A DNA stretch of 64,000 nt. It comes from Pseudomonas sp. 102515 (lineage in GTDB: Bacteria > Pseudomonadota > Gammaproteobacteria > Pseudomonadales > Pseudomonadaceae). Below are positions 18,686 through 28,317 of the stretch, one piece after another (within the stretch, counting starts at the first letter, position 1; every line of letters starts with the position of its first letter). Made by a program: the position numbers and the translations under genes. The notes beneath the pieces are model-generated. The model had not been told where the DNA came from and searched no databases. It saw only the letters and a list, made by a program, of their open reading frames with translations. The DNA is taken from NCBI RefSeq assembly GCF_031085165.1, contig NZ_JAVHTY010000001.1, forward strand, positions 62,001 through 126,000. The letters are read 5' to 3'.

Positions 18686-19666
18686 TCAGTCCGTTTCGCC
18701 AGCGGGATCTTCGAGGTGGTCGATGCGCTGGAAACGTTCCACCAGGAAGTCGATGAAATGCCGCACCTTGGCCGACAGGTGATGGTGTTCGGAATAGACC
18801 GCATAGACGTCCGCCGAGGGCGGCCGGGCGTCTTCCAGCACCCGACGTAGCCGCCCACTGCGCACGTAGCGGGCGATATCCCACTCCGCCCGAAGCAGGA
18901 TGCCGCGGCCCTCCAGGGCCCAGTTCAACGCCACCTCACCATCGTTGCAGCTCAGGTTGCTGCGCACCTTGACGCTGCGGGTACGCGAACCTTCCAGAAA
19001 TCCCCAGACGCCATGGATGCTGTCGTTCTGCCGCAGGAAAATGCAGTTGTGCGTGGCCAGGTCCTGCAGCCGTCGCGGCGTGCCGTGGCGCTCCAGGTAG
19101 AGCGGCGAAGCGCATAGGAGCCGGCGATTGCTGGCGATGCGCCGGGCGTGATAGCCGGCATCGGGCGCCACGCCGAAGCGGATGCCCAGATCCAGGCCAT
19201 GGGCAGCCAGCTCCATGGGGTGGTCGCTGAGCAGCAACTGGGTCTCCACCTCCGGATAGCGATCGATGAAGGCCGCCAGCGCCGGGCCTATGTAGCGGCG
19301 ACCGAAGCCCAGGGAGGCGTTCACCCGCAGCAGGCCCTTGGGCTGGCCGCGGCGACTGGCGACCATGTCTTCCACTGCCTCGATGTCACCGAGGATGCGT
19401 CCGGCATGGCGGAAATACAGCTCGCCCTCGGGCGTCAGCCCCAGTGAACGGGTAGTGCGATTGACCAGCCGTACCCCCAGGCGCTGTTCCAGGGCCGCCA
19501 GCCGTTTGCTCACCGCCGGCGGGGTGATGCCAAGTTCGCGCGCCGTGGCGGCGAGGTTGCCTTGCTGGGCCAGCAGGTGGAAGAAGCTGAGGTCCTGAGG
19601 GCGACTTATTGTTAACCTCAATTCACTTAAGTGATGATTTGAGGTGAATCCTAGCTCAGATTTCAC
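18686..19666 (-). CDS. LysR family regulator of the tartrate/malate dehydrogenase gene
   Basis: Up to 326 residues from GTG 19666; TTG 19621 is the likelier start because the first codons otherwise run through a palindrome in the promoter region. LysR HTH: FFHLLAQQGNLAATARELGITPPAVSKRLAALE; effector domain with SDHPMELAAHGLDLGIRFG, as in DmlR/TtuA-like regulators. Divergent from the tartrate dehydrogenase gene, which it probably activates in response to malate or tartrate. Confidence 0.88.
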   Translation of the reverse strand: MKSELGFTSNHHLSELRLTISRPQDLSFFHLLAQQGNLAATARELGITPPAVSKRLAALEQRLGVRLVNRTTRSLGLTPEGELYFRHAGRILGDIEAVEDMVASRRGQPKGLLRVNASLGFGRRYIGPALAAFIDRYPEVETQLLLSDHPMELAAHGLDLGIRFGVAPDAGYHARRIASNRRLLCASPLYLERHGTPRRLQDLATHNCIFLRQNDSIHGVWGFLEGSRTRSVKVRSNLSCNDGEVALNWALEGRGILLRAEWDIARYVRSGRLRRVLEDARPPSADVYAVYSEHHHLSAKVRHFIDFLVERFQRIDHLEDPAGETD

Positions 19667-19676
19667 TACCTATACT
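19621..19676 (+). promoter_or_regulatory. LysR operator candidate and promoter of the dehydrogenase gene
   Basis: A perfect 12-bp palindrome TCACTTAAGTGA (19623-19634) lies inside a wider dyad ATTCAC...GTGAAT (19621-19649). A -10 TATACT at 19671-19676 with no recognisable -35 puts the palindrome centre near -54, the usual place for LysR activation. Confidence 0.5.
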
Positions 19677-19732
19677 CGGCCCAACGCTGCCAGTCGGCGT
19701 CCCACCCAACGACAAGAACACAGGGCCCAGCC

Positions 19733-20791
19733 ATGAAGAACTACAAGATCGCAGCCATTCCCGGAGACGGTATCGGGGTCGAAGTCATCACCGCCGGCCT
19801 CGAGGTCCTCGCCGGCCTGGCCAAGCGCCTGGGCGGTTTCGCCTTCGACGTCAGCCACTATCCCTGGGACTCGGCGTACTACCTGGAGCACGGTCACTAC
19901 ATACCCGAAGGTGGATTGGAAGAAATCAAGCGGGCCGATGCCATCTTCTTCGGCGCGGTGGGTAGCCAGAAGGTGCCGGACCACATCTCCCTCTGGGGGC
20001 TGCGCCTGCCGATCTGCCAGGGTTTCGACCAGTACGCCAATGTCCGGCCGGCGCGGGTGTTGCCAGGGGTGAAAAGCCCGCTGACCAATGGCCAGGCCAT
20101 CGACTGGGTGATCGTGCGGGAGAACTCCGAAGGCGAATATTCCGGCAGTGGCGGGCGGGTCCACCAGGGGCTGCCCATCGAGGTCGCCACCGAGGTCTCC
20201 ACCTTCACCCGCGTCGGCGTCGAGCGCATCCATAGGTTCGCCTTCGAACTGGCCCGCAGCCGCCCGGCCAGGCACCTGACCCTGGTGACCAAGTCCAACG
20301 CCCAGCGGCACGGTATGGTGCTGTGGGACGAGGTGTTCGCCGAGGTGGCCAAGGATTACCCGGACGTGCGTACCACCCGCGAGCTGGTGGACGCTGTGAC
20401 CACGACCATGGTGCTCAAGCCGGGCAACCTCGACGTGATCGTCGCTACCAACCTGCACGCCGACATCCTTTCGGACCTGGCCGCGGCGCTTTCCGGCAGC
20501 CTGGGCATCGCGCCCACCGCCAACCTCAATCCCGACCGTAGTTTCCCCTCGATGTTCGAGCCCATCCACGGCTCGGCCTTCGACATCACCGGCAAGGGCG
20601 TGGCCAATCCCATCGCGACCTTCTGGACCGCCGCGCTGATGCTCGATCACCTCGGCGAGCGCGGAGCCAGCGCCCACCTGATGCGCGCCATCGAAGCGGT
20701 CACCGCCAGCGGTCTGCACACCCCGGACCTGGGCGGCACGGCCACCACGCGCCAGGTCACCGACGCCGTGCTCGAACTGATCGCCCGCTAG
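19733..20791 (+). CDS. Tartrate dehydrogenase / D-malate dehydrogenase (decarboxylating)
   Basis: 352 residues of the isocitrate/isopropylmalate dehydrogenase fold. Motifs: IPGDGIGVEV at the N-terminus, the tartrate-type loop SLWGLRLPICQGFDQYANVRP, RENSEGEYSG, and the NAD-site GSLGIAPTANLNPD plus EPIHGSAFDITGKG. The family oxidises D-malate to pyruvate and CO2 and also acts on tartrate (TtuC/DmlA). The next gene is a C4-dicarboxylate carrier, so the set LysR-dehydrogenase-DctA is a D-malate/tartrate utilisation unit. Confidence 0.93.
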   Translation: MKNYKIAAIPGDGIGVEVITAGLEVLAGLAKRLGGFAFDVSHYPWDSAYYLEHGHYIPEGGLEEIKRADAIFFGAVGSQKVPDHISLWGLRLPICQGFDQYANVRPARVLPGVKSPLTNGQAIDWVIVRENSEGEYSGSGGRVHQGLPIEVATEVSTFTRVGVERIHRFAFELARSRPARHLTLVTKSNAQRHGMVLWDEVFAEVAKDYPDVRTTRELVDAVTTTMVLKPGNLDVIVATNLHADILSDLAAALSGSLGIAPTANLNPDRSFPSMFEPIHGSAFDITGKGVANPIATFWTAALMLDHLGERGASAHLMRAIEAVTASGLHTPDLGGTATTRQVTDAVLELIAR

Positions 20792-20900
20792 ACCGGCGGC
20801 GCCACCCGCGGCCAGGCGGCGCGGGTGGCCAGCGCCCGCACTTCCATCGGGGCCCGCTCGCACGGGTCGCCTCCATTACAAGAACAACAGTGGACCTCCC

Positions 20901-22234
20901 ATGAAGCGCCTACTCGGAAAACTCTACGTCCAGGTCGTCATCGCGGTCATCGCCGGTGCATTGCTCGGCGTCTTCCATCCCGATTTCGCTACCTCGCTCA
21001 AACCCATCGGCGATGCCTTCATCAAGCTGATCAAGATGCTGCTGGCACCGGTCATCTTTCTCACCGTGGTCACCGGCATCGCCAAGATGAACGACATGAA
21101 GGAGCTGGGTCGGGTAGGCATACGTGCCTTCATCTACTTCGAGGTGGTATCCACCCTGGCGCTGGTCGTTGGCCTGGTGGTGGTCGATACCTTCAAGCCC
21201 GGCGCCGGCATGAACATCGATCCGGCGACCCTCGACAGCTCCGCCATCGCCAGCTACACCGAGGCGGCCAAGCACGAGTCCTTCATCGCCTTCATGCTGC
21301 AGATCATCCCCAACACCCTCGGGGACGCCTTCGCCAAGGGCAACATCCTGCAGATCCTGTTGTTCTTCATCCTGCTCGGGTGGCCCTGGCGCGCTGTGGC
21401 GACAAGGGCGAGCCGATCGTCCGGACCCTCGACAGCCTGATGCACGGCATGTTCGGCATCGTCAATATCGTGATGCGCTTGGCACCGCTGGGGGCCTTCG
21501 GCGCCATCGCCTTCACCATCGGCAAGTACGGCTTCGGCTCGCTGTTCTCCCTGGGCAAGCTGATGGCCTGTTTCTATCTCACCTGCATCCTGTTCGTCGC
21601 CCTGGTGCTGGGGCCGATCTGTCGTGTCGCCGGCTTCAGCCTGTGGAAGCTGCTCAAGTACCTCAAGGAAGAGCTGTTCACCGTGCTGGGTACCAGCTCG
21701 TCCGAGTCGGTGCTGCCGCAGATGATCCGCAAGATGGAGAATGCCGGTTGCTCCAAGCCGGTGGCCGGCATGGTCATTCCCTCGGGGCTGACCTTCAATC
21801 CGGACGGCCAGGCCATCTACTACACCGCTGCGGCCACCTTCATCGCCCAGGCCACCAATACGCCGCTGAGCCTGACCGATCAGCTCATCATCATGGCCGT
21901 GCTGATGCTCACCTCCAAGGGCTCGGCCGGTGTCGCCGGCTCGGGCTTCATCACCCTGGCGGCGACCCTCGCGAGCCTCGGCACCATCCCCGTGGCGGGC
22001 ATGGTGCTGCTGCTGGGAGTGGACCGCTTCATGTCGGAGGCGCGGGCGATCACCAATACCATCGGCAATGGCGTAGCGACCCTGGCCATCGCCCGCTGGG
22101 TCGGGGCGCTGGACATGAATCGGCTCAAGGCGGCGCTGGATGGCAAGCCGCTGCCTGCGCCGGAGCCCGAGGTACAGGCGCGTACGCCCGCGGTCGAGCC
22201 GGGCCTGCCGGCGCTGGGAGGCAAGGTGCTCTAG
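20901..22234 (+). pseudogene. dctA: C4-dicarboxylate:proton symporter, frameshifted
   Basis: A DctA-type carrier in two frames. From ATG 20901 the frame gives [17 protein letters not shown] ... [13 protein letters not shown] and then stops making sense (stop at 21440). The rest ([13 protein letters not shown] ... [28 protein letters not shown] ... [25 protein letters not shown] ... [18 protein letters not shown]) continues in the next frame to 22234. Adding one G to the GGG run at 21378-21380 restores GGG GTG GCC CTG GCG (G-V-A-L-A) and one intact protein of about 444 residues. It is either a genuine frameshift mutation or a homopolymer sequencing error. The intact family imports succinate, malate and fumarate with protons. 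Confidence 0.88.
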
Positions 22235-22300
22235 GGCGGTCGACTTGGCAGGGCAGCGGGCTTTGCCTCATGCTGGGCATCCCGCTCCCGATCGATCGCC

Positions 22301-22708
22301 ATGATGACCCCCATTGCCATCCTGCGTACCGGCCTGCTGTCCGCCGCGCTGTTGCTGCCGCTGTGTTTCGCCCAGGCGGCCATACCTAGTCTCAAGCCGG
22401 CCAACACCTGCGTGCGCAGTGCCTTCGTGCTGCGCTGCGAGGACGGGCAGGGTGGTTGGTACGGGGTGGCGGTGCAGGGCAACGACACCCTGATGCGTGG
22501 CTACGATGCGGTATCGGGCCGCTCCTGGGCCCAGACCAGCACCCGGCTGGGACGACTGCAGTTCTTCAGTGGCCTGACCAGCGACGGCAACCTTTGGCTG
22601 GGCCGCACCCGGCAGCTGGGCTGGAACGTCATCAGTCGCTTCTCCACCTCCCGGGGTGACCACGCCCGCACCAGTTGCAACCGCGTGGCGGGGTGCGAGT
22701 GGCGTTAG
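22301..22708 (+). CDS. Small secreted protein of unknown function
   Basis: 135 residues beginning MM. A Sec signal peptide is clear: RTGLLSAALLLPLCFAQAA with cleavage expected after A-Q-A. The mature part is about 110 residues with two Cys pairs (TCVRSAFVLRC near its start and TSCNRVAGC near its end), suggesting two disulfides in the periplasm or outside. I do not recognise a domain. It lies between dctA and a convergent AraC gene without an obvious partner. Confidence 0.7.
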   Translation: MMTPIAILRTGLLSAALLLPLCFAQAAIPSLKPANTCVRSAFVLRCEDGQGGWYGVAVQGNDTLMRGYDAVSGRSWAQTSTRLGRLQFFSGLTSDGNLWLGRTRQLGWNVISRFSTSRGDHARTSCNRVAGCEWR

Positions 22709-22741
22709 CAGGAAGGCTCCACTCCGCTTGAGGGGCGCCCG

Positions 22742-23656
22742 TCACTCGCACGCGGCCCGCTCGCGGCGTCGATAGGCACCGGGTGGCAGACCGTGCTCCT
22801 TGGCGAACGCGCGCACGAAGGCGGCCACGGAGTGATAGCCGACCCGCTCGGCCACGGCCTCCACCCGCTGGCCAGCGTCCAGCTCCAGGCAGGCGCGGCG
22901 CATGCGCAGGGCCAGCAGGACCTGGCCGGGCGATTGACCGCCGATTTCCTGGAATTTCTTGCAGAAGGCCGAACGCGACAGGCCGGTGACAGCGGCCATG
23001 TCCACCAGCGACCAGGAGCGTTCGGGAGTGGCGATCAGTTGTTCCAGCAGGGGACCGAACCGAGCGTGACGTGCCAGGGCCACCAGTCCGCCATGGCCGC
23101 GTTCGGGGTGGTTCAACTGGTCGCGCAGCACATAGAGGAACAGCAGTTGGCCCAGGCGCGCTAGCAAGGCGGCCGAACTGCGTGGGGCGCTGGCTTCTTC
23201 CCGGATCAGTTGAAAGAGCGTCCGTGCGGCCTGGGCATTCTCGTCCCCGGCGCGCAGGACGATGATCGCGGGCAGGGCACTGACGATGAGGCGCGACAGG
23301 CTGCCGGCGAAATCGAAGAAGCCACAGACCAATCCAGTCCCTTCGCCGACGCGCTCGTTCAGGGCGCCCATGGTGCCGCGGGGCAGCTCGCCAGCCTCGG
23401 CCAGGTAGGCGCTGCTGGCCAGCCGGAAGGGTAGATCGTGCAGCAGGAAGATCGCATCCCCGTTCGCCAGCGGCTGTACCGGCTCGTTGCTCAGATGCAG
23501 CCAGCACTGACCTTCGACCACCAGATGGAAGCTCGCGCGGGCCTGGCCGTGGGTGGACGCCTGCCAGCCGCCGCAGTAGCGGCCGGCATGGAAGAGGCTG
23601 GCGTCGCATTCGAGGTTGTCCAATAACCATTCGGTCGAAGCACTGGAAAAACTCAT
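22742..23656 (-). CDS. AraC family regulator with N-terminal cupin domain
   Basis: 304 residues. The N-terminal half is a cupin_6-type ligand domain (FHLVVEGQCWLHLSNEPVQPL, GDAIFLLHDLPF); the C-terminal 100 residues contain the double HTH (DMAAVTGLSRSAFCKKFQEIGG and AVAERVGYHSVAAFVRAFAKEHG). The ATG at 23656 faces the AhpD-like/acyl-CoA dehydrogenase/ABC operon with 109 bp between starts, so it is the likely regulator of that operon. Confidence 0.88.
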   Translation of the reverse strand: MSFSSASTEWLLDNLECDASLFHAGRYCGGWQASTHGQARASFHLVVEGQCWLHLSNEPVQPLANGDAIFLLHDLPFRLASSAYLAEAGELPRGTMGALNERVGEGTGLVCGFFDFAGSLSRLIVSALPAIIVLRAGDENAQAARTLFQLIREEASAPRSSAALLARLGQLLFLYVLRDQLNHPERGHGGLVALARHARFGPLLEQLIATPERSWSLVDMAAVTGLSRSAFCKKFQEIGGQSPGQVLLALRMRRACLELDAGQRVEAVAERVGYHSVAAFVRAFAKEHGLPPGAYRRRERAACE

Positions 23657-23765
23657 CTAAGGGTCGGACTCTCGAGCAACAAATGGCGACTTTAGAATAT
23701 GGAATCCCCTTCTTATTACCAAGACACTTGTCGGCATTCCCTCTGCCTCTTCAGGAGCCGAAGCC

Positions 23766-24326
23766 ATGTCCCGTTTGCCGATCCTCACTCCCGAAACCGC
23801 TCCCGAGGCGGCGCGGCCGTTCCTTGAGACTGCCCGCCAGGCGTCCGGCTTCCTGCCCAATCTGCTGGGTGTGCTCGCCAATGCGCCAGCGGCGTTGGAG
23901 ACCTATGTCACGGTCTCCGGCCTCAACGCCAAGACCAGCCTGAGCCTGGCCGAGCGCGAGGTGGTGCAACTGGTGGCGGCCACGACCCATGGCTGTGACT
24001 TCTGCGTGGCCGGGCATACTGCCGTCGCCACCCATAAGGCCAAGCTGGAGGGGGCGACCATTGCCGCCCTGCGCAGTGGCGCTACCTTGCCCGAGCCACG
24101 CCTGGAAGCCTTGGCCGCCTTCGCCCGCGCGGTGATCGCCCGCCGCGGCGCGGTGACGGATGCCGAACTGCAGTTGCTCAGCGCGGCCGGCTATAGTCAG
24201 GCCCAGGCGTTGGAAGTGGTGCTCGGGGTCAGCCTGGCGACCCTGTGCAACTTCGCCAACGTCCTGGCGCAGACCCCGCTGAATCCTGAACTCGCGGCCT
24301 ATCGCTGGGAGCCGGCCCATGGCTGA
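23766..24326 (+). CDS. AhpD-like carboxymuconolactone decarboxylase family protein
   Basis: 186 residues. The AhpD/CMD core is complete: SLAEREVVQLVAATTHGCDFCVAGHT supplies the Glu, the CxxC pair (CDFC) and the downstream His used as a thiol peroxidase or disulfide relay. It is the first gene of an operon and overlaps the next gene by 8 bp. In this context (acyl-CoA-dehydrogenase-like enzyme and two SsuA-type importers) it may protect against peroxide made by the flavoenzyme; that role is an inference. Confidence 0.85.
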   Translation: MSRLPILTPETAPEAARPFLETARQASGFLPNLLGVLANAPAALETYVTVSGLNAKTSLSLAEREVVQLVAATTHGCDFCVAGHTAVATHKAKLEGATIAALRSGATLPEPRLEALAAFARAVIARRGAVTDAELQLLSAAGYSQAQALEVVLGVSLATLCNFANVLAQTPLNPELAAYRWEPAHG

Positions 24327-25422
24327 GTCCGCGCTGCGTTGGGCGACCCCGGTCGGCGCTGCCCTGGTGGACTGGCTGCAGGCACATGCCGACGCCCTCG
24401 ACCAAGGCATCCTCGACCCCGAGGGCCTGCTGCCACGGCTGGCCGAGGGGGGCTGCTTCGGTCTGGGCGTCGCCTGTGAGCAAGGCGGCCAGGGCGGCAG
24501 CCTGGGGCAGGCCGTGGCGGGCATCGCCGGTCTGGCCGAACACTCACTGACCGCCGCCTTCGTCTGCTGGGGCCAGCGAGCCTTCATCGAATACCTGCTG
24601 CAGAGCCCCAACACCGCACTGCGGGAGCGTCTGCTGCCCGCTTTGCTCAGCGGCGAGCTGGCGGGTGCCACCGGGCTTTCCAATGCCATGAAATTCCTTT
24701 CCGGTCTGGAAGAACTGCAGATCGAGGCCCGCCGCCAGGGCAGCGGTTGGCGGCTCGATGGCCGCATGCCCTGGGTGACCAACCTGCGCAAGACGGGGTT
24801 CGTGGTGGCTGGTGCCGTGGCGCGAAAAGGGGAGCAGCGGCCCTTCGTCGCGGCCTTGCCCAGTGGGGTTGGCGGATTGCAGCGTTCTGTCGATCTGCAG
24901 TTGATGGGGTTGCAATCGAGCAATACCGCTGCCCTGGACCTGTCCGGGGTAGCGCTCAGCGAAGACTGGCTGTTGCACGAAGAGGCGAGTGTCTACCTGC
25001 CCCGGGTCCGTCCGGCCTTCCTGGGCCTGCAGTGTGGCCTGGCCATCGGCCTGGCACGGCGCAGCCTGGCTGAAGCCCGGCAGGTACAGGGCGAGGGCCA
25101 CCGTACCCTGCAGGACGCACTCGAACCGCTGGAGGATCGACAGCGGGAACTCGAGGGGCGGTTGCTGCAGGGGCTGGACGACGAGCGTTTCATCGAACGG
25201 CCAGTCGAGCTGTTCCGGCTGCGCATCGGCCTCGCCGAGCAGGCCGCGGCGGCGGTGCAGCTGGAACTCCAGGCGCGTGGGGGCGGTGCCTACCTGCGTG
25301 AGCGCGGCGATGCCTTCGCGCGGCGCTGGCGCGAAGTCGCCTTCGTCCCCATCGTCACTCCCAGCCTCACTCAATTGCGCGGGGAACTGGCCCGCCATGC
25401 GGCGCGAACAGGTGACGCATGA
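24319..25422 (+). CDS. Acyl-CoA dehydrogenase family flavoprotein, possibly SfnB-like
   Basis: 367 residues, a little short for the family. N-terminal helices, then the FAD middle domain (ATGLSNAMKFLSG ... WRLDGRMPWVTNLRKTGFVV ... LQLMGLQSSNTAALDLSGVALSEDW) and a C-terminal helical domain with ARGGGAYLRE. The usual catalytic Glu is not obvious. SfnB/DszC-type relatives oxidise sulfones or other organosulfur compounds with reduced flavin; the neighbouring importers support that. Ends in a 4-bp overlap with the ATPase gene. Confidence 0.75.
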   Translation: MAESALRWATPVGAALVDWLQAHADALDQGILDPEGLLPRLAEGGCFGLGVACEQGGQGGSLGQAVAGIAGLAEHSLTAAFVCWGQRAFIEYLLQSPNTALRERLLPALLSGELAGATGLSNAMKFLSGLEELQIEARRQGSGWRLDGRMPWVTNLRKTGFVVAGAVARKGEQRPFVAALPSGVGGLQRSVDLQLMGLQSSNTAALDLSGVALSEDWLLHEEASVYLPRVRPAFLGLQCGLAIGLARRSLAEARQVQGEGHRTLQDALEPLEDRQRELEGRLLQGLDDERFIERPVELFRLRIGLAEQAAAAVQLELQARGGGAYLRERGDAFARRWREVAFVPIVTPSLTQLRGELARHAARTGDA

Positions 25423-26249
25423 CCGCCGTGCTCAGTGCCCGCGGCCTGACGGTGGGCTATCCGCAAGCGGGTAGCTGGCAACCGGTGCTCAGGGATTTCG
25501 TCCTGGACGTGGCAGCGGGTGAGGTGATCAGCCTGCTTGGTCCCTCGGGCGTCGGCAAATCCAGCGTGCTGCGCGCCTTGGCCGGCTTGCAGCCGGCGGC
25601 TGAAGGCGAGGTGCGGCTACTGGGCGAGCCGCTATTGCGCCCGCATCCCCAGGTGGCGGTGGCCTTCCAGGACCCGTGCCTGCTGCCGTGGCTGACGCTG
25701 CGCGACAACGTCGCCTTCGGCCTGGAGTTTCGCCGTCAGCCGCGCCTGGCCGCGCAGCAAGCACGCCAGCGGGTAGAAGACGCCATCGCGGCGGTAAGCC
25801 TGGAAGGCGCTCAGGCGCGCTATCCGGCCGAGCTGTCCGGTGGCATGGCCCAACGGACAGCCCTGGCACGCTGCCTGGCGCGCCAACCCAGGGTGTTGCT
25901 GCTGGACGAGCCCTTCGGTGCCCTTGACGAGGTCACCCGTGGCGACATGCAGCAACTGTTGTTGCGCCTGGTGGCGCAGCAGGGCAGTGCCGCGGTACTC
26001 ATCACCCACGATATCGACGAGGCGCTGCTGGTGTCCGACCGGGTTCTGCTACTGGGCGACCACCCAGCGCGGATCATCGGCGAGTGGCGTATCGAGCTGG
26101 CGCAGCCGCGCACCGAGGCCATCGCGGCTCTCGGCGCCCTGCGCATCGAGATCCTGCAAACCCTACGGCGGGCGAGCCGACCCCAACCTTCACTCTCTGC
26201 AGCGGAGCCTGCCCATGTGCCTGCACGATCCCCGTCCCTCGCGCCGTGA
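25419..26249 (+). CDS. ABC importer ATPase (nitrate/sulfonate/taurine type), first system
   Basis: 276 residues. Walker A GPSGVGKS, Q-loop VAFQDPCLLPWLTL, signature LSGGMAQRTALARCLA, Walker B VLLLDEPFGALDE and switch His in LITHDID. The LLPWLTLRDNV element is typical of SsuB/TauB. The C-terminal 30 residues are Ser/Pro-rich and overlap the start of the binding-protein gene by 35 bp, so they may be dispensable. Works with the next two genes. Confidence 0.92.
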   Translation: MTAVLSARGLTVGYPQAGSWQPVLRDFVLDVAAGEVISLLGPSGVGKSSVLRALAGLQPAAEGEVRLLGEPLLRPHPQVAVAFQDPCLLPWLTLRDNVAFGLEFRRQPRLAAQQARQRVEDAIAAVSLEGAQARYPAELSGGMAQRTALARCLARQPRVLLLDEPFGALDEVTRGDMQQLLLRLVAQQGSAAVLITHDIDEALLVSDRVLLLGDHPARIIGEWRIELAQPRTEAIAALGALRIEILQTLRRASRPQPSLSAAEPAHVPARSPSLAP

Positions 26250-27414
26250 GTTCCTCAAGCTGGCCGCGCTGTTCAGCGCCGCCGGTGCCTTTCCCTTGTT
26301 GCGCAGCCTGGAGGCGCGTGCCGCAGCCGAACCCGATGCACCGGTGCGGATCGGCTATCTGCCCATCACCGATGCCGCCCCCTTGCTGGTGGCCCACGCC
26401 CGGGGGCTGTTCGACGCCGAGGGGGTCCGGGCGGAAAAGCCGGTGATGCTGCGCAGCTGGGCGCAGGTGGTCGAAGCCTTCCTCGCCGGCCAGGTGAACG
26501 TCATCCACCTGCTGTCGCCGATGACCGTCTGGGCGCGCTACGGCAGCCAGGTGCCAGCCAAGGTGGTGGCCTGGAACCACGTCGACGGCTCGGGCCTGAC
26601 CGTGGCGCCGGATATCCAGGAGGTACGCCAGCTCGGTGGGCGTAATGTGGCGATTCCCTTCTGGTACTCCATCCATAACGTGGTGCTGCAGGCATTGCTG
26701 CGCCAGCACGGGCTCAAAGCGGTCAGTCGAGCGGCCGATGCGAGCCTCGCCGGCGATGAGGTCAACCTGCTGGTACTGCCCCCTGCGGACATGCCGCCCG
26801 CGCTGGCCAGCCGCCGCATCGCCGGCTACATCGTCGCCGAACCCTTCAATGCCCTGGCCGAAAGCCAGCAGATCGGGCGGATCCAGCGCTTTACCGGTGA
26901 CATCTGGCGCAATCACGCCTGCTGCGTCGTGTTCATGCACGAACGGGACCTCAATGAGCGGCCGGAATGGTCGCAACGGGTGGTCAACGCCATCGTCAAG
27001 GCCCAGGCCTGGACCCGGGAGAACCGCGCCGAAGCCGCCGCACTGCTGTCCCGCGAAGGCAGCGGTCGCTATACCCCGCATCCGCGCGGCCTACTCGAAC
27101 AGGTGCTGGTGCCCGACGCCGCGGCGCGCGGTCGCTATCTGGGCGATGGCGCCATCCGCCACGCCGACTGGCCCGAGGCACGCATCGACTTCCAGCCCTA
27201 TCCCTTCCCCAGCTACACCCGCGAATTGGTGACGCGTCTCAAGAGCACCCTGATCCAGGGTGACGCCGGGTTTCTCGCCACCCTGGATCCCGCGCACGCC
27301 GCCGCCGATCTGGTCGACGACCGCTTCGTCCGCCAGGCCATCGCTGCGGCGGGCGGCATGGGTACCTTCGGTCTAGCCGAAGGCTTCGCCCGCCAGGAGG
27401 AGATCCACGTGTGA
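26215..27414 (+). CDS. Tat-exported substrate-binding protein, NMT1/SsuA-like, first system
   Basis: 399 residues from ATG 26215. Twin-arginine signal SRREFLK followed by a hydrophobic stretch and an Ala-rich cleavage site (EARAAAEPD) directs the folded protein to the periplasm. The mature part has the NMT1 opening VRIGYLPITDAAPLLVAHARGLF and the typical LLSPMTVWARYG and EPFNALAE segments. An intracellular cofactor-binding or folded-export requirement is suggested by the Tat signal. Ligand unknown; family members bind sulfonates, nitrate, pyrimidines or similar. Confidence 0.88.
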   Translation: MCLHDPRPSRREFLKLAALFSAAGAFPLLRSLEARAAAEPDAPVRIGYLPITDAAPLLVAHARGLFDAEGVRAEKPVMLRSWAQVVEAFLAGQVNVIHLLSPMTVWARYGSQVPAKVVAWNHVDGSGLTVAPDIQEVRQLGGRNVAIPFWYSIHNVVLQALLRQHGLKAVSRAADASLAGDEVNLLVLPPADMPPALASRRIAGYIVAEPFNALAESQQIGRIQRFTGDIWRNHACCVVFMHERDLNERPEWSQRVVNAIVKAQAWTRENRAEAAALLSREGSGRYTPHPRGLLEQVLVPDAAARGRYLGDGAIRHADWPEARIDFQPYPFPSYTRELVTRLKSTLIQGDAGFLATLDPAHAAADLVDDRFVRQAIAAAGGMGTFGLAEGFARQEEIHV

Positions 27415-28172
27415 AAAAGCAACGCCTCGAACGGATGGTGCTCGGCAGTGCTGGCCTGGTGGTGCTGGTCGTGCTCTGGTGGGCGGCAGTGCGGGGGCTC
27501 GCGGCGCCGGGCAGCCTGGTTCGCCGCTTCGGTCCCGGCGCCACCTTCGTCAGCCTCTGGCAGCTGCTGGCTAGCGGCGAGCTGTGGCCGCACATCCTGG
27601 TCAGCCTCGAACGGGTGGTGATCGGCCTGGGCCTGGCCGCCCTGGTGGGCGTGCCCCTGGGCTTGCTGGTGGGTGCCTGGCGCATCCTGGAAACCGCCAC
27701 CACCCCGGCCTTTCAGTTTCTGCGGATGATCTCGCCGTTGTCCTGGATGCCCCTGGCGGTGATGGTCATGGGGGTAGGGGACAGGCCCATCTACTTCCTG
27801 CTGGCCTTCGCCGCGGTCTGGCCGATACTGCTCAATACCGCCGCCGGCGTGCGCGGCCTGGATCCGCGCTGGTTGCAGCTGGCCCACAGCCTGAGCGCCA
27901 CCCGCTGGGAAGTCCTGCGGCGGGTGATCCTGCCCGGCGTGCTGGGCCAGGTACTGACCGGCGTGCGCCTGGCCATCGGCATCCTCTGGATCGTTCTGGT
28001 GCCCTGCGAGATGCTCGGCGTCAGCGCCGGCCTCGGTTACTACATCCTCGACACCCGCGACCGCCTGGCCTATGGCGAGTTGATGGCCCTGGTGCTGCTG
28101 ATCGGCCTGCTGGGCTTCACCCTGGACGTACTGGCGCGCCAGCTGCACCAGCGCTTCCTACCCGGGCGATAG
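27411..28172 (+). CDS. ABC importer permease, first system
   Basis: 253 residues from GTG 27411, overlapping the binding-protein stop by 4 bp. About six helices; the ATPase-coupling EAA loop is visible as AAGVRGLDPRWLQLAHSLSATRWEVLRRVILPGVLGQVLTG. Belongs to the SsuC/TauC permease group. A 145-bp AT-richer gap then separates this first importer from the second binding-protein gene. Confidence 0.92.
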   Translation: MKKQRLERMVLGSAGLVVLVVLWWAAVRGLAAPGSLVRRFGPGATFVSLWQLLASGELWPHILVSLERVVIGLGLAALVGVPLGLLVGAWRILETATTPAFQFLRMISPLSWMPLAVMVMGVGDRPIYFLLAFAAVWPILLNTAAGVRGLDPRWLQLAHSLSATRWEVLRRVILPGVLGQVLTGVRLAIGILWIVLVPCEMLGVSAGLGYYILDTRDRLAYGELMALVLLIGLLGFTLDVLARQLHQRFLPGR

Positions 28173-28317
28173 CGGGGAGAATATGGTTAGCGTGAAAGAT
28201 TATGGCGTCTAACCCTTCGATCTATTCATAAAGAATCTAGGTCTTTGGAGTCGTCCTCCACCCTGGGGCAGCATGCCTAGCCGTTCGTACAAGCTGCCAA
28301 CCAGGACAGGAGCCCCA

